Of a DNA stretch of 44,580 bases, positions 15,224-22,972 are shown piece after piece. Each line of letters starts with the position of its first letter. Position 1 is the first letter of the stretch. The position numbers and the translations under genes were made by a program. The notes below the pieces were generated by a model that ran no database searches, was not told the origin of the DNA, and was given only the letters and a program-made list of their open reading frames with translations. This DNA is from Prevotella sp. (GTDB lineage Bacteria > Bacteroidota > Bacteroidia > Bacteroidales > Bacteroidaceae), in contig JAGAXW010000013.1 of assembly GCA_017847725.1 (NCBI GenBank), forward strand, positions 1 to 44,580, written 5' to 3'.

Positions 15224-16777
15224 TCACTCTTCTTTCAGGATGGGCAGCGAGATGGTGAACTTGGTACCCTTGCCCAGTTCGCTCTCGGCCTTGATGGTGC
15301 CCTGGTGCAGGTCTACCACCTTCTTGACGTAGGCCAGTCCGAGTCCGAAGCCCTTCACGTCGTGCTTGTTGCCGGTGTGCACGCGATAGAACTTGTCGAA
15401 TATCTTCTTCAGGTTCTCCTTCTTGATGCCCTGTCCGGTGTCGCGGATGCTGAGGTACAGCTTTTCCTCGTCGTTCCACGTGCGGATGTAGATGTCGAGG
15501 GGCTCGTCGGGCTTGTGGTACTTCACGGCGTTGTCCATCAGGTTGGTGATGGCATTCTGGAAGTGCACCTCGTCGACGTAGATGGCCGAGTCGATGGCCT
15601 CTATCTCCGTATATATCTTGCCGCCCGTGTGCTCCACGCGCAGGTTGAACGACTGCGCGATGTTCTCCACCATCTCGTTGAGGTCCAGTTCCTTCTTCTT
15701 GAACACCACGCTCTCCTTGTCGAACATCGACATCTGCAGCACCTTCTCCACGAGGAATCGCAGGCGCTTCGACTCGTCGCTGATGACGCTGCCCAGGTGG
15801 CGTGTCATCTGTTCCGACTTGGTCACCGAGTCGTCGTTCATCATCTGTGCAGCCAGGGATATCGACGCGATGGGGGTCTTCAGTTCGTGCGTCATGTTGT
15901 TGATGAAGTCGTTCTTGATTTCCGAATAGCGTTTCTGGCGGAACACGACGACCAGCGTGAAGAGGAACGTGATGAGCAGCACGATGGTAAAGATGATGCT
16001 GGGAATCATGAAGCGCACGCTCGAGAAGATGTAGGAGTTCATCTCGGGGAAGTGTATCTTGACGACACCCATCTTCGACTGCGGGTCGTTGCGGAAGAGC
16101 AGCTGCGTATAGGTGAACTCGATACCCTTGTCCTCGAAGTCGGGACAGCGGTACACCTCGCGGCCGTCGGTGGTCGACACGGTGAAGTGGTAAGGGATGT
16201 TGACGCCGTTGTTCTGCAGCTCGTTGCGGATGTCGTTGTCGAGCATGCGGAAGTTGATGCGCTCCTTCAGGGGCTTGTCGCTGGCGGTGTAGAGGATGTT
16301 GTACACCACCTCGTCGAGCAGTGCCTTCTGGTAGACGTAGCGGTTGCGCACGATTTCCTGCATCGTCTTGGCGGCGTCGGCCAGCGAGTTCTTGTCCTTG
16401 CGCAGTATCATTGCCTTGGGCACGCTGGCGGGCTTCATCTTCAGCGCCTTCACCTGGAACGACGAGTACACGGTGCCGTCGTCGGCCGCCACGGCAAACT
16501 GGTGGGCGTGGGTCACGCTGCCCAGTCCGTCCACGATGACGCTGTCCTGCGTGAAGGCGCGGCGCTCCGTCTCGTTGACGTCTTTCTCCAGATAGCGCAG
16601 GGTCTCATTCATCTCCAACTTGCGCGAGGCCTGATAGAGCGAGCGGTTGACGCTCTCGTCGAACTGTTCCTTCTTCATCTTCACCATCTCCTCGACGTAT
16701 GAGAACTGAAGGAACAGCAACGCCAGGAACGAGAGTCCCATGATGACGGCTATGGTCCAAATAGTAGACTTCTTCAT
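15224..16777 (-). CDS. rprX: Sensor histidine kinase, RprX-like
   Basis: I place the start at the ATG at 16777 (MKKSTIWTIAVIMG) rather than the in-frame ATG at 16798, because the promoter box TATTTTTG (minus strand) overlaps the longer version. The 517-residue protein has transmembrane segments at about 7-27 and 243-265 with a periplasmic sensor region between them. The dimerisation domain has the phosphoacceptor His in NNMTHELKTP, and the ATPase domain has NLMDNAVKYH (N box), IRDTGQGI (G1), FDKFYRV (F) and GFGLGLAYV (G2). All catalytic boxes are intact. It feeds the downstream RprY-like regulator. An 18 bp perfect inverted repeat spans its start codon. Confidence 0.93.
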   Translation of the reverse strand: MKKSTIWTIAVIMGLSFLALLFLQFSYVEEMVKMKKEQFDESVNRSLYQASRKLEMNETLRYLEKDVNETERRAFTQDSVIVDGLGSVTHAHQFAVAADDGTVYSSFQVKALKMKPASVPKAMILRKDKNSLADAAKTMQEIVRNRYVYQKALLDEVVYNILYTASDKPLKERINFRMLDNDIRNELQNNGVNIPYHFTVSTTDGREVYRCPDFEDKGIEFTYTQLLFRNDPQSKMGVVKIHFPEMNSYIFSSVRFMIPSIIFTIVLLITFLFTLVVVFRQKRYSEIKNDFINNMTHELKTPIASISLAAQMMNDDSVTKSEQMTRHLGSVISDESKRLRFLVEKVLQMSMFDKESVVFKKKELDLNEMVENIAQSFNLRVEHTGGKIYTEIEAIDSAIYVDEVHFQNAITNLMDNAVKYHKPDEPLDIYIRTWNDEEKLYLSIRDTGQGIKKENLKKIFDKFYRVHTGNKHDVKGFGLGLAYVKKVVDLHQGTIKAESELGKGTKFTISLPILKEE

Positions 16778-16820
16778 ATCGAGTGCAAAAATACGCATTT
16801 TTCTCGATATGAAGAAGTCT
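16766..16820. repeat. 18 bp perfect inverted repeat spanning the rprX start codon and promoter
   Basis: Arms 16766-16783 (AGACTTCTTCATATCGAG) and 16803-16820 are exact reverse complements separated by 19 bp. The left arm is the first four codons of rprX plus its short leader. The right arm is an inverted copy that ends upstream of the promoter. The spacer holds the -7 box TATTTTTG (16785-16792, minus strand). Confidence 0.9.
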
Positions 16821-16876
16821 AACCGTTAATTATTTCCGTTAATTTTAACGTCGTTAACTAAAAAGTTGCGTTTTAA

Positions 16877-19264
16877 TTAAAAATACAGCATTACATTGAC
16901 GCCCATCTGGAAGGGATTGCCTCGCTGGGCGAAGCAGGACGTGTCGCCTGCCATGCTGCTCCTGACGGCAAAGGTGTTATAGTGGGTGTTCGTCAGGTTG
17001 CGTGCCCACAGCGACACCACCACGGGGCTCAGGTCGGCGTCTACGTGTGCGCCCAGCACGGCATAGAACTTCTGGCCGTAGGTGTTGGCCTCGTCCCACC
17101 ACGTCTTGCCCTGTGCTGTGACGTTGGCGCCCAGGGTGATGCTCTTCATCGGTCCGCTGGCCAGGTCGAAGCGATAGTCGGCCTGTGCGGCCAGCGTATG
17201 CTGCGGCACAAAGGGCACGCGCTTGTCCTTATAGTCGATGGTCACCTGCTCGTTGTCCACAACGGTCTCGTCCGTATAGTCCTTGAAGGCGGCATGGGTG
17301 TAGCCGTAGGAGGCGGCCCAGCTCAGATGGTCGTCCAGCGCACTGCCGCGCAGGGTGGTCTCCACGCCGCAGCTGTAGCTCTTTCCGGCATTGACCATGG
17401 CGCGTCCGAAGCCGTACTGCGATGCGAATACCGAGAGCTGCTGATTGCGAATCTGCATATAGTATGCTGCCAGGTCCAGATGCAGGCCGTCCAGCAGGTT
17501 CAGGTGGGTGCCCAGCTCGTAGTTCCAGCTTTCCTCCGGCTTGTAGGAGATGGTGTTGCGTATGTTCTCATAGGTCTCGTCCGTGTGCTCCAGCACCATC
17601 TCGCCGCGGGCCGACTGCGCAGCCCCCTGCAGCTCCGCCTGCAGGATGTCGCTGAACATCTGCATGTTGAAGCCTCCGGCACGATAGCCTTTCGACACGA
17701 TGGCATAGATGTTGCTGCCCCTGTTGTCGAGGCGCCACGTCAGTCCTATCTTGGGCAGCCACTGGCTGAACGAGGCTTTCTCGGTGTGCTCCAGCAGCGA
17801 GTTGACCACGGCCTGCACCTTCACGCCCATTACGTTCTCGTCCAGTCGGGCCAGGGCGCTGGTGGCATAGTCGATGGTGTGGCGCGTATAGTCGTAGCGC
17901 AGTCCCAGCGTAGCCGTCAGGCGGTCAGTCAGATACAGATGGGTCTCGTGGAACACGCCGAGGTTGGTCTGCGGGGTGCGGAACAGGCCCGGGATGGGGT
18001 CCATCTCCATCGTGATATGGCAGCCTCCGGCCCTGCGTATCACGGCGGCGGCAGCCTCCCGGCTCCCCATGCGCTTGGCCATCGAGTTCAGCATGCCGTT
18101 GTAAGCATAGTCCTCAATGGTCTTCGAGAGGAAGGCATTCATCTCCTGACCGAAATACACGGGGGCGTCCGTCTTCAGCCACTGGCGCGAGAAGAACAGG
18201 CCGGTAGTGCCCTGCCAGATGCCCACCCTGCGGCCTTTCGCCACCAGTTCGTGGGTCATCGCGTTCTGCAGCTGTGCCTGCTCTATGTGCATATAGTCCT
18301 GCGGACGATAGTCCACGTCCATCAGCATGTCGTCCTTCAGGTACTGCCAGCTCAGCGTATACGACAGGTCGGCCCAGTCGGCCGCATACTTGGTGGTCAG
18401 TCCGGTATTGAAGAGGTTGCGCTTGTAGATGCCCTGGTAGTTGGTAGAGGGCGCTACCGTGCACTGCGTCTCCACGTCCATCAGTCCGTAGGCAAAGCCG
18501 TTCTGTCGCACATACTGGTAGTCGGCCACCCAGTCGAACGAGAGTCGCTCCGTGGGTTTCCACACCAGGCGCAGGCGCCCGCCGGCCTCGTTGCTCTTGT
18601 CGGCGCGCTCGTCAGTAGCCTGGTTGCGGAAGAATCCGTTCGTACCGTTGTAGAATCCTGCCACCGAGAAGGCCAGCCGCTCGCTGAGCTTGCGGTAGTG
18701 GGCAGCCTCCACGTTGCGGTAGAAGTGCGAGCCGATGCCCAGCTTCACGTCGGTGCCCTGATAGTTCATGGGGTTCTTCGTATACTGGCGCACCAGTCCG
18801 CCCTCGGTATTGATGCCGTAGAGCGTGCCCTGCGGTCCGCGCAGCACGTCGATGCGCTGCAGCTGGTAGGCATGGCTGTTGAAGGCGGCCTTGCTCATCA
18901 GGGGGATGTCGTCGACATAGACGCCCATCGACGGACTGTTCAGTCGAGAACCGATTCCACGCACGTATATAGAAGAGGTGTAGCGCGCTCCATAGTTAGG
19001 CATCACAAACGAAGGCACGAAGTCGGCCACGTCGCGCAGGTCGCGCACGCCAAGTGTGCTGATTTCACTACCAGTCAGCACGTTCGAGCTCAGCGGTTGC
19101 TCGCGCAGTTTCAGATGCTCCTTGTTCTGTGCCACCACAACGACCTCGTCGAGGTCGTAAACGCGCGACGAGTCGGCCAGTGTCACCACCGTTTCTGCCG
19201 TCGTCGTCGCCGTCATCATCAGGCCTGCCGTACAGGCCAATACATATTTTTTCATTCTATTCAT
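16877..19264 (-). CDS. TonB-dependent outer membrane receptor, substrate unknown
   Basis: The frame is open to 19408, but a promoter box at 19288-19295 lies inside that extension, so the start is the ATG at 19264 (MNRMKKYVL) or 19255. The 795-residue product has a signal peptide (about 1-26), a TonB-box-like LDEVVVVA segment just after it, a plug domain (about 45-160, with VRGIGSRLNSPSMGVYVDDI and LRGPQGTLYG), and a long beta-barrel ending in FQMGVNVMLYF with the C-terminal Phe that the assembly machinery needs. It lacks the N-terminal CarboxypepD-like domain and SusD neighbour of polysaccharide importers, so it more likely takes up a siderophore, cobalamin or similar small ligand. No cognate transporter genes are adjacent. 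Confidence 0.92.
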   Translation of the reverse strand: MNRMKKYVLACTAGLMMTATTTAETVVTLADSSRVYDLDEVVVVAQNKEHLKLREQPLSSNVLTGSEISTLGVRDLRDVADFVPSFVMPNYGARYTSSIYVRGIGSRLNSPSMGVYVDDIPLMSKAAFNSHAYQLQRIDVLRGPQGTLYGINTEGGLVRQYTKNPMNYQGTDVKLGIGSHFYRNVEAAHYRKLSERLAFSVAGFYNGTNGFFRNQATDERADKSNEAGGRLRLVWKPTERLSFDWVADYQYVRQNGFAYGLMDVETQCTVAPSTNYQGIYKRNLFNTGLTTKYAADWADLSYTLSWQYLKDDMLMDVDYRPQDYMHIEQAQLQNAMTHELVAKGRRVGIWQGTTGLFFSRQWLKTDAPVYFGQEMNAFLSKTIEDYAYNGMLNSMAKRMGSREAAAAVIRRAGGCHITMEMDPIPGLFRTPQTNLGVFHETHLYLTDRLTATLGLRYDYTRHTIDYATSALARLDENVMGVKVQAVVNSLLEHTEKASFSQWLPKIGLTWRLDNRGSNIYAIVSKGYRAGGFNMQMFSDILQAELQGAAQSARGEMVLEHTDETYENIRNTISYKPEESWNYELGTHLNLLDGLHLDLAAYYMQIRNQQLSVFASQYGFGRAMVNAGKSYSCGVETTLRGSALDDHLSWAASYGYTHAAFKDYTDETVVDNEQVTIDYKDKRVPFVPQHTLAAQADYRFDLASGPMKSITLGANVTAQGKTWWDEANTYGQKFYAVLGAHVDADLSPVVVSLWARNLTNTHYNTFAVRSSMAGDTSCFAQRGNPFQMGVNVMLYF

Positions 19265-19287
19265 GTTGGTTTTCACGATTTCGGGTG

Positions 19288-19319
19288 CAAAGGTACTACA
19301 TTTGCGCCGACTGTGCAAT
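19288..19319 (-). promoter_or_regulatory. Promoter of the TonB-dependent receptor gene
   Basis: On the minus strand, ATTG (19316-19319) is followed after 20 bp by TACCTTTG (19288-19295), close to the TTTG/TAnnTTTG consensus. It lies 24 nt upstream of the ATG at 19264 and decides against the longer start. Confidence 0.65.
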
Positions 19320-19413
19320 CCCAATATATATGGATTTTTGTCCCCTACCCGCCTTCGGCCTCCCACGCAAAATTCCACTTTGACATTTTTGCGGAAAAAT
19401 ATAGCCAAAGCCC

Positions 19414-20307
19414 CTACTCGTCGCCATAGGCATCCTCACCGATGTGCTCACGGGAACCGATGGTGAACTTGCGCAGGTCGTAGTAGGAACCGTTGTAGAT
19501 GTTGAAGTCGACGTAGCCCTTGATGCCGGGGAGCCGGCCCACGTCGGTGTGCTGCCAGAACTTCCAGGGACCCTCGTATTCCACCTTATCTACATAGTAG
19601 TGGGCTATCCAATAGGGATAGTCGTCGAAGACGGGGTCGCTGAGGTAGCGCGTCTTGAACTTATAATAGGTATAGATGATGGGCTTGACGCCGTAGTGCT
19701 TCTCCACAATGTGGAGCCACTGCAGGATGCTGTTCTTGAAGTCCTCGTCAGACTGTTTCTTGGGCTTGTGCTCCACGTCGAGCACGGGCGGCAGGTCGCC
19801 ATTCTCGAGCTTCACGGTGCGTATGAAGAAGCGGGCCTGCTCTTCGGCCGACGAGTGGACGCTGTAGAAGTGGTAGGCCCCGCGCGTGAATCCATATTCG
19901 CGGGCCTGATAGAAGTTGTCCTTGAAGTTCTCGTCGATGCGGGTGGCTCCCTCGGTGGCCTTTATCATGACGAAGCGTACGGGATACTTGTCGATGAGGC
20001 CCTGGTCTTTCAGTCGGGCCCAGTCTATCTCTCCCTGGTGGTGGCTCACGTCGATGCCGTGTATCTCGTAGCCTTCGGGATAGCTGATGTCGCCATAGAG
20101 GGCGTGCCAGCGGAAGCCGAACGGTCCGATGAAGATGTAGTAGAAGAAGAAGATGTAGACAGAGACAATAGCCATTCCGCCTACCCACCATGCCCATCCG
20201 GGCAGATGCTGCAGCAGACGAATAAAGACATTCGGACGCCTATGTGGCACAGGGCTGGTTCGGCGTCCGGATGTCGTTTTGCGATGTTTTTTCTTTGTCT
20301 GTGGCAT
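19414..20307 (-). CDS. GH25 family lysozyme-like protein, membrane anchored
   Basis: Glycoside hydrolase family 25 enzymes cut the N-acetylmuramic acid to N-acetylglucosamine bond of peptidoglycan. The 297-residue protein has a basic N-terminal tail (about 1-30), one transmembrane segment (about 38-60), then the GH25 domain (about 80-280). Key positions are Asp86 in HGIDVSHHQG, the catalytic Asp-x-Glu in PPVLDVEHK (about 178), and PYWIAHYY near 225. The domain looks intact. The anchor suggests action at the periplasmic face of the inner membrane. It lies between the PPi-PFK gene (10 bp upstream) and the receptor gene, but the receptor has its own promoter. Confidence 0.92.
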   Translation of the reverse strand: MPQTKKKHRKTTSGRRTSPVPHRRPNVFIRLLQHLPGWAWWVGGMAIVSVYIFFFYYIFIGPFGFRWHALYGDISYPEGYEIHGIDVSHHQGEIDWARLKDQGLIDKYPVRFVMIKATEGATRIDENFKDNFYQAREYGFTRGAYHFYSVHSSAEEQARFFIRTVKLENGDLPPVLDVEHKPKKQSDEDFKNSILQWLHIVEKHYGVKPIIYTYYKFKTRYLSDPVFDDYPYWIAHYYVDKVEYEGPWKFWQHTDVGRLPGIKGYVDFNIYNGSYYDLRKFTIGSREHIGEDAYGDE

Positions 20308-20317
20308 TCAGAGGGTG

Positions 20318-21952
20318 TTAGGCCTTCTCCAGTGCCAGTGTCTTGGTGGGCTGGTCGCACACCTCAGCGGGTCCCCAATACTGGATAGGACCGGGGTAGA
20401 CGTAGCAGGTATCCTTGGCCCATACGTCGCGCTGGGCGGCGAAGCACTTGAACGGTGCGCCGTCGAGTTCGACGAGTGCCTTGCGGATGACGGGCTTCAT
20501 CTCGCCATTGCGCTTCTCCATGTTCATCATCATGGTGATGGGCACACCGCCGGCAATCCACTGGTCGGCAGGAGCCGTCGTGTTCTTGACGATGGCCATA
20601 TAGCCGGTCTTGCCGCTGGCGATGAGCTGGGCGGCGCTGGTGCCGAGGGCGTAGCAGTAGTCGGCATCGAAGTTGGAGGGAGCGGCGCAGCGGCCCTCAT
20701 AGCCGAAGAAGTGGTGCTGGGTGGCGAACTTGCCCTTGTACTTGCCGACCTTCTTGCGGCGCTCCAGCTTCTGGGCTACCATGGTAGAGAGCAGCTTCTC
20801 GGTCTCTATGAGTGACACCTGTACGTTTCCGTGCGGGTCACGGTCGAGTGCCAGCTGGCGTGCCACAGCCGTGGGCAGCGAGTTGAACACATCGAGGTTG
20901 GAGGGAGTCAGGTGAGCCTTGGCAAAGTCGATCAGCTCGGTACGTCCCATCAGCTTGACCTCCGGCTCAGCCAGCACATCGTTCAGCTGGGCGATGAGTT
21001 TCTTGATGGCAGGGATGAACTCGATGAGTCCCTCGGGGATGATGACCGTACCAAAGTTGTTGCCCTCGGCAGCACGCTTGCACACCACATCGGCAATATA
21101 GGTGACAATATCGTCGAGGCTCTGGTTCTTGGCCTCCACCTCCTCGCTGACGAGGCAGATGTTGGGCTGCGTCTGCAGGGCGCACTCCAGGGCGATATGG
21201 GAAGCCGAGCGGCCCATCACCTTGATGAAGTGCCAGTATTTGCGGGCTGAGTTACAGTCGCGCTCGATGTTGCCGATGAGCTCGGCATAGGTCTTGCAGG
21301 CAGTGTCGAAGCCGAACGAGGTCTCAATCTGCTCGTTCTTCAGGTCGCCGTCGATGGTCTTCGGGCATCCGATGACCTGCACGCCGTACTGCTTGGCGGC
21401 ATAATACTCGGCCAGCACGCAGGCATTGGTGTTAGAGTCGTCGCCGCCAATGATGACGAGGGCCTTGATGTCTAGCTTACGAAGAATCTCCAGACCCTTC
21501 TCGAACTGCTCAACCTTCTCCAGCTTGGTACGGCCAGAGCCTATCATGTCGAAACCGCCCGTGTTGCGATAGTTATCGACGATGTCGGCCGTGAGCTCCA
21601 TATATTTGTGGTCTACCAGACCGCCAGGTCCCAGGATGAAGCCGTAGAGGCGATTCTCGGGATTGAGTTTTTTCACCTGGTCGAAGAGTCCCGTGATGAC
21701 GTTGTGGCCGCCAGGAGCCTGACCGCCCGACAGGATGACGCCTACGTTCATCTTCTTGGTGTTGGCCTCTGTGGCGGGTTCAAACTCGACGATGGGCATA
21801 CCATAGGTGTTGGGGAAGAGTTTCTTGATTTCCTCCTGGTCACCAACGCTCTGCGTAGCCTTACCTTCCTTCACCTTTACCGCTCCCTGAAGTGCCTTGG
21901 GCAACTTCGGCTGGTAGGCGGCTCTTGCTTTCTGCAATGCACTTTTTTCCAT
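20318..21952 (-). CDS. pfp: Pyrophosphate-dependent 6-phosphofructokinase (long type)
   Basis: This enzyme interconverts fructose 6-phosphate and fructose 1,6-bisphosphate using pyrophosphate in place of ATP. The 544-residue length matches the long PFP class found in plants and Bacteroidetes. Motifs are LSGGQAPGG (74-82), GGDDSNTNA (169-177), where Asp in GGDD is diagnostic for PPi use, [11 protein letters not shown] (197-207), and [11 protein letters not shown] (about 247-257). All are intact. Because the reaction is reversible, it can serve glycolysis and gluconeogenesis. The gene has its own -7 box (TATTTTTG on the minus strand at 21997-22004) and may read through into the GH25 gene, 10 bp downstream. 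Confidence 0.95.
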   Translation of the reverse strand: MEKSALQKARAAYQPKLPKALQGAVKVKEGKATQSVGDQEEIKKLFPNTYGMPIVEFEPATEANTKKMNVGVILSGGQAPGGHNVITGLFDQVKKLNPENRLYGFILGPGGLVDHKYMELTADIVDNYRNTGGFDMIGSGRTKLEKVEQFEKGLEILRKLDIKALVIIGGDDSNTNACVLAEYYAAKQYGVQVIGCPKTIDGDLKNEQIETSFGFDTACKTYAELIGNIERDCNSARKYWHFIKVMGRSASHIALECALQTQPNICLVSEEVEAKNQSLDDIVTYIADVVCKRAAEGNNFGTVIIPEGLIEFIPAIKKLIAQLNDVLAEPEVKLMGRTELIDFAKAHLTPSNLDVFNSLPTAVARQLALDRDPHGNVQVSLIETEKLLSTMVAQKLERRKKVGKYKGKFATQHHFFGYEGRCAAPSNFDADYCYALGTSAAQLIASGKTGYMAIVKNTTAPADQWIAGGVPITMMMNMEKRNGEMKPVIRKALVELDGAPFKCFAAQRDVWAKDTCYVYPGPIQYWGPAEVCDQPTKTLALEKA

Positions 21953-21996
21953 TGTTTCTAAATTGTTTTATCGTTAGGATTAATGTTTCCGAATTG

Positions 21997-22004
21997 CAAA
22001 AATA
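21997..22004 (-). promoter_or_regulatory. Probable -7 box for the PPi-phosphofructokinase gene
   Basis: Minus strand TATTTTTG, 45 nt upstream of the ATG at 21952. No convincing -33 TTTG at 19-20 bp. Confidence 0.5.
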
Positions 22005-22088
22005 ATCTTTTTTGTTGAGAAACCGAAAGAAATGCACCTTTTTAATATTTTTTTGTACCAAACAGGCGGTAATTCCAAAAAAAATCAC

Positions 22089-22096
22089 TAACTTTG
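22089..22096 (+). promoter_or_regulatory. Probable -7 box for the small helical protein gene
   Basis: TAACTTTG matches TAnnTTTG, 39 bp before the ATG at 22135 and divergent from the PPi-PFK promoter. Confidence 0.5.
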
Positions 22097-22121
22097 ACGA
22101 GAAAATAATAACAGAAATAAT

Positions 22122-22127
22122 AGGAGG
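22122..22127 (+). promoter_or_regulatory. Perfect Shine-Dalgarno sequence
   Basis: AGGAGG lies 7 nt before the ATG at 22135. Bacteroidetes genes usually lack such a site, so it fixes this start and is unusual in this window. Confidence 0.7.
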
Positions 22128-22134
22128 ACCAGAC

Positions 22135-22398
22135 ATGGCAAACAAAAGACTATTGAAACAAACCATCAACCTGATCAGCGAGGAATTATTTGCCGAATGC
22201 ATTGCAGCATCGCTCTATGGCCCCAACCGCGACAGCGCCGAGGCGCTCGTCTACAGCACCCTGCGCATGCGCGCCGACTTCATCAGCCGCATCTCGCACC
22301 CGGAGCCCGGCATGAGCGCCAGTTTGTACTACAAGAAACTGAGAGAGGACTTCGTGGCTCAGGCCAGTGACATCATCGACCAACTCAACCATCACTGA
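22135..22398 (+). CDS. Small conserved-looking helical protein, unknown function
   Basis: I start this at 22135 because of the AGGAGG and the -7 box; the frame extends upstream to 22012, but that part would precede the promoter. The 87-residue product (MANKRLLKQTINLI...) is predicted to be all helical, with acidic and basic faces and two aromatic spots (SLYGPNR, ASLYYKKL). It has no signal peptide and no motif that I recognise. The next gene begins 4 nt after its stop, so it heads a plus-strand operon with the acyltransferase and the golvesin/amidase-like gene. Function unknown. Confidence 0.8.
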   Translation: MANKRLLKQTINLISEELFAECIAASLYGPNRDSAEALVYSTLRMRADFISRISHPEPGMSASLYYKKLREDFVAQASDIIDQLNHH

Positions 22399-22402
22399 AC
22401 AC

Positions 22403-22972
22403 ATGATTCAATCATTCTGCGACTGGATGCTCTACCACTATATGGGATGGAAAGCAGAGGTTACCGAACCCATACCTGACAAGTGCATCATCTGCCTGGC
22501 ACCGCATACCAGCAACTGGGACTTCCTCATCGGGCAGCTCTACAGCAAGAGCGCCGGGATGAAGAGCAACTTTCTGATGAAGAAGGAGTGGTTCTTCTGG
22601 CCGTTAGGGCCCATCTTCCGCTGGCTGGGCGGCATACCGGTGTGGCGCTCCAAGCACACCAGCATGACCGACAGCATGGCTGAGGCGGCCCGACAGGCGA
22701 CCACTTTCCAGCTATGCATCACGCCCGAAGGCACGCGGTCGGCCAACCCCGAATGGAAAAAGGGATTCTATTATATCGCCCAGAAGGCAGGAATCCCTAT
22801 CCTCCTCTTCGGCGTCGACTATGAGAAGCGGCTCATACGCTGCACCAAGACCATCGTGCCCGACGGCGACATAGAGCGCCAGATGGGCGACATCAAGTTG
22901 TATTTCAAGGATTTCAAGGGAAAACATCCCGAGAACTTCACCATCGGAGAAGAGATATGCGCAACAGAATAA
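22403..22972 (+). CDS. PlsC-like 1-acyl-glycerol-3-phosphate acyltransferase family protein
   Basis: PlsC-family enzymes move an acyl chain to lysophosphatidic acid or related acceptors at the inner face of the membrane. The 189-residue protein from ATG 22403 (MIQSFCDWML) carries the HX4D motif as HTSNWD (35-40) and the PEGTR motif (108-112). It is shorter than typical PlsC (about 240 residues), lacks an obvious N-terminal membrane helix, and looks like the compact acyltransferases often seen in Bacteroidetes, so the acceptor may differ. An in-frame ATG at 22367 overlaps the preceding gene and is less likely. Its last 16 nt overlap the next gene. Confidence 0.87.
   Translation: MIQSFCDWMLYHYMGWKAEVTEPIPDKCIICLAPHTSNWDFLIGQLYSKSAGMKSNFLMKKEWFFWPLGPIFRWLGGIPVWRSKHTSMTDSMAEAARQATTFQLCITPEGTRSANPEWKKGFYYIAQKAGIPILLFGVDYEKRLIRCTKTIVPDGDIERQMGDIKLYFKDFKGKHPENFTIGEEICATE

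Noticed and set aside
15185-16702. A 505-codon open frame antisense to the rprX kinase
   Set aside because: All histidine kinase boxes are on the minus strand; the plus-strand product is low-complexity Val/His/Leu-rich.
16766-16820. Invertible (phase-variable) promoter at rprX
   Set aside because: Inverted repeats flanking a promoter fit the pattern, but the spacer is only 19 bp, far shorter than the invertible segments used by known recombinases, and no recombinase gene is nearby.
19265-19408. 48-residue N-terminal extension of the TonB-dependent receptor
   Set aside because: A promoter box lies within it, and the signal peptide begins only at the internal ATG.
16982-19429. An 815-codon open frame antisense to the TonB-dependent receptor
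   Set aside because: The receptor on the other strand has a signal peptide, plug and barrel motifs. The antisense product is His/Val/Gln-rich without domains and is explained by codon-position GC bias.
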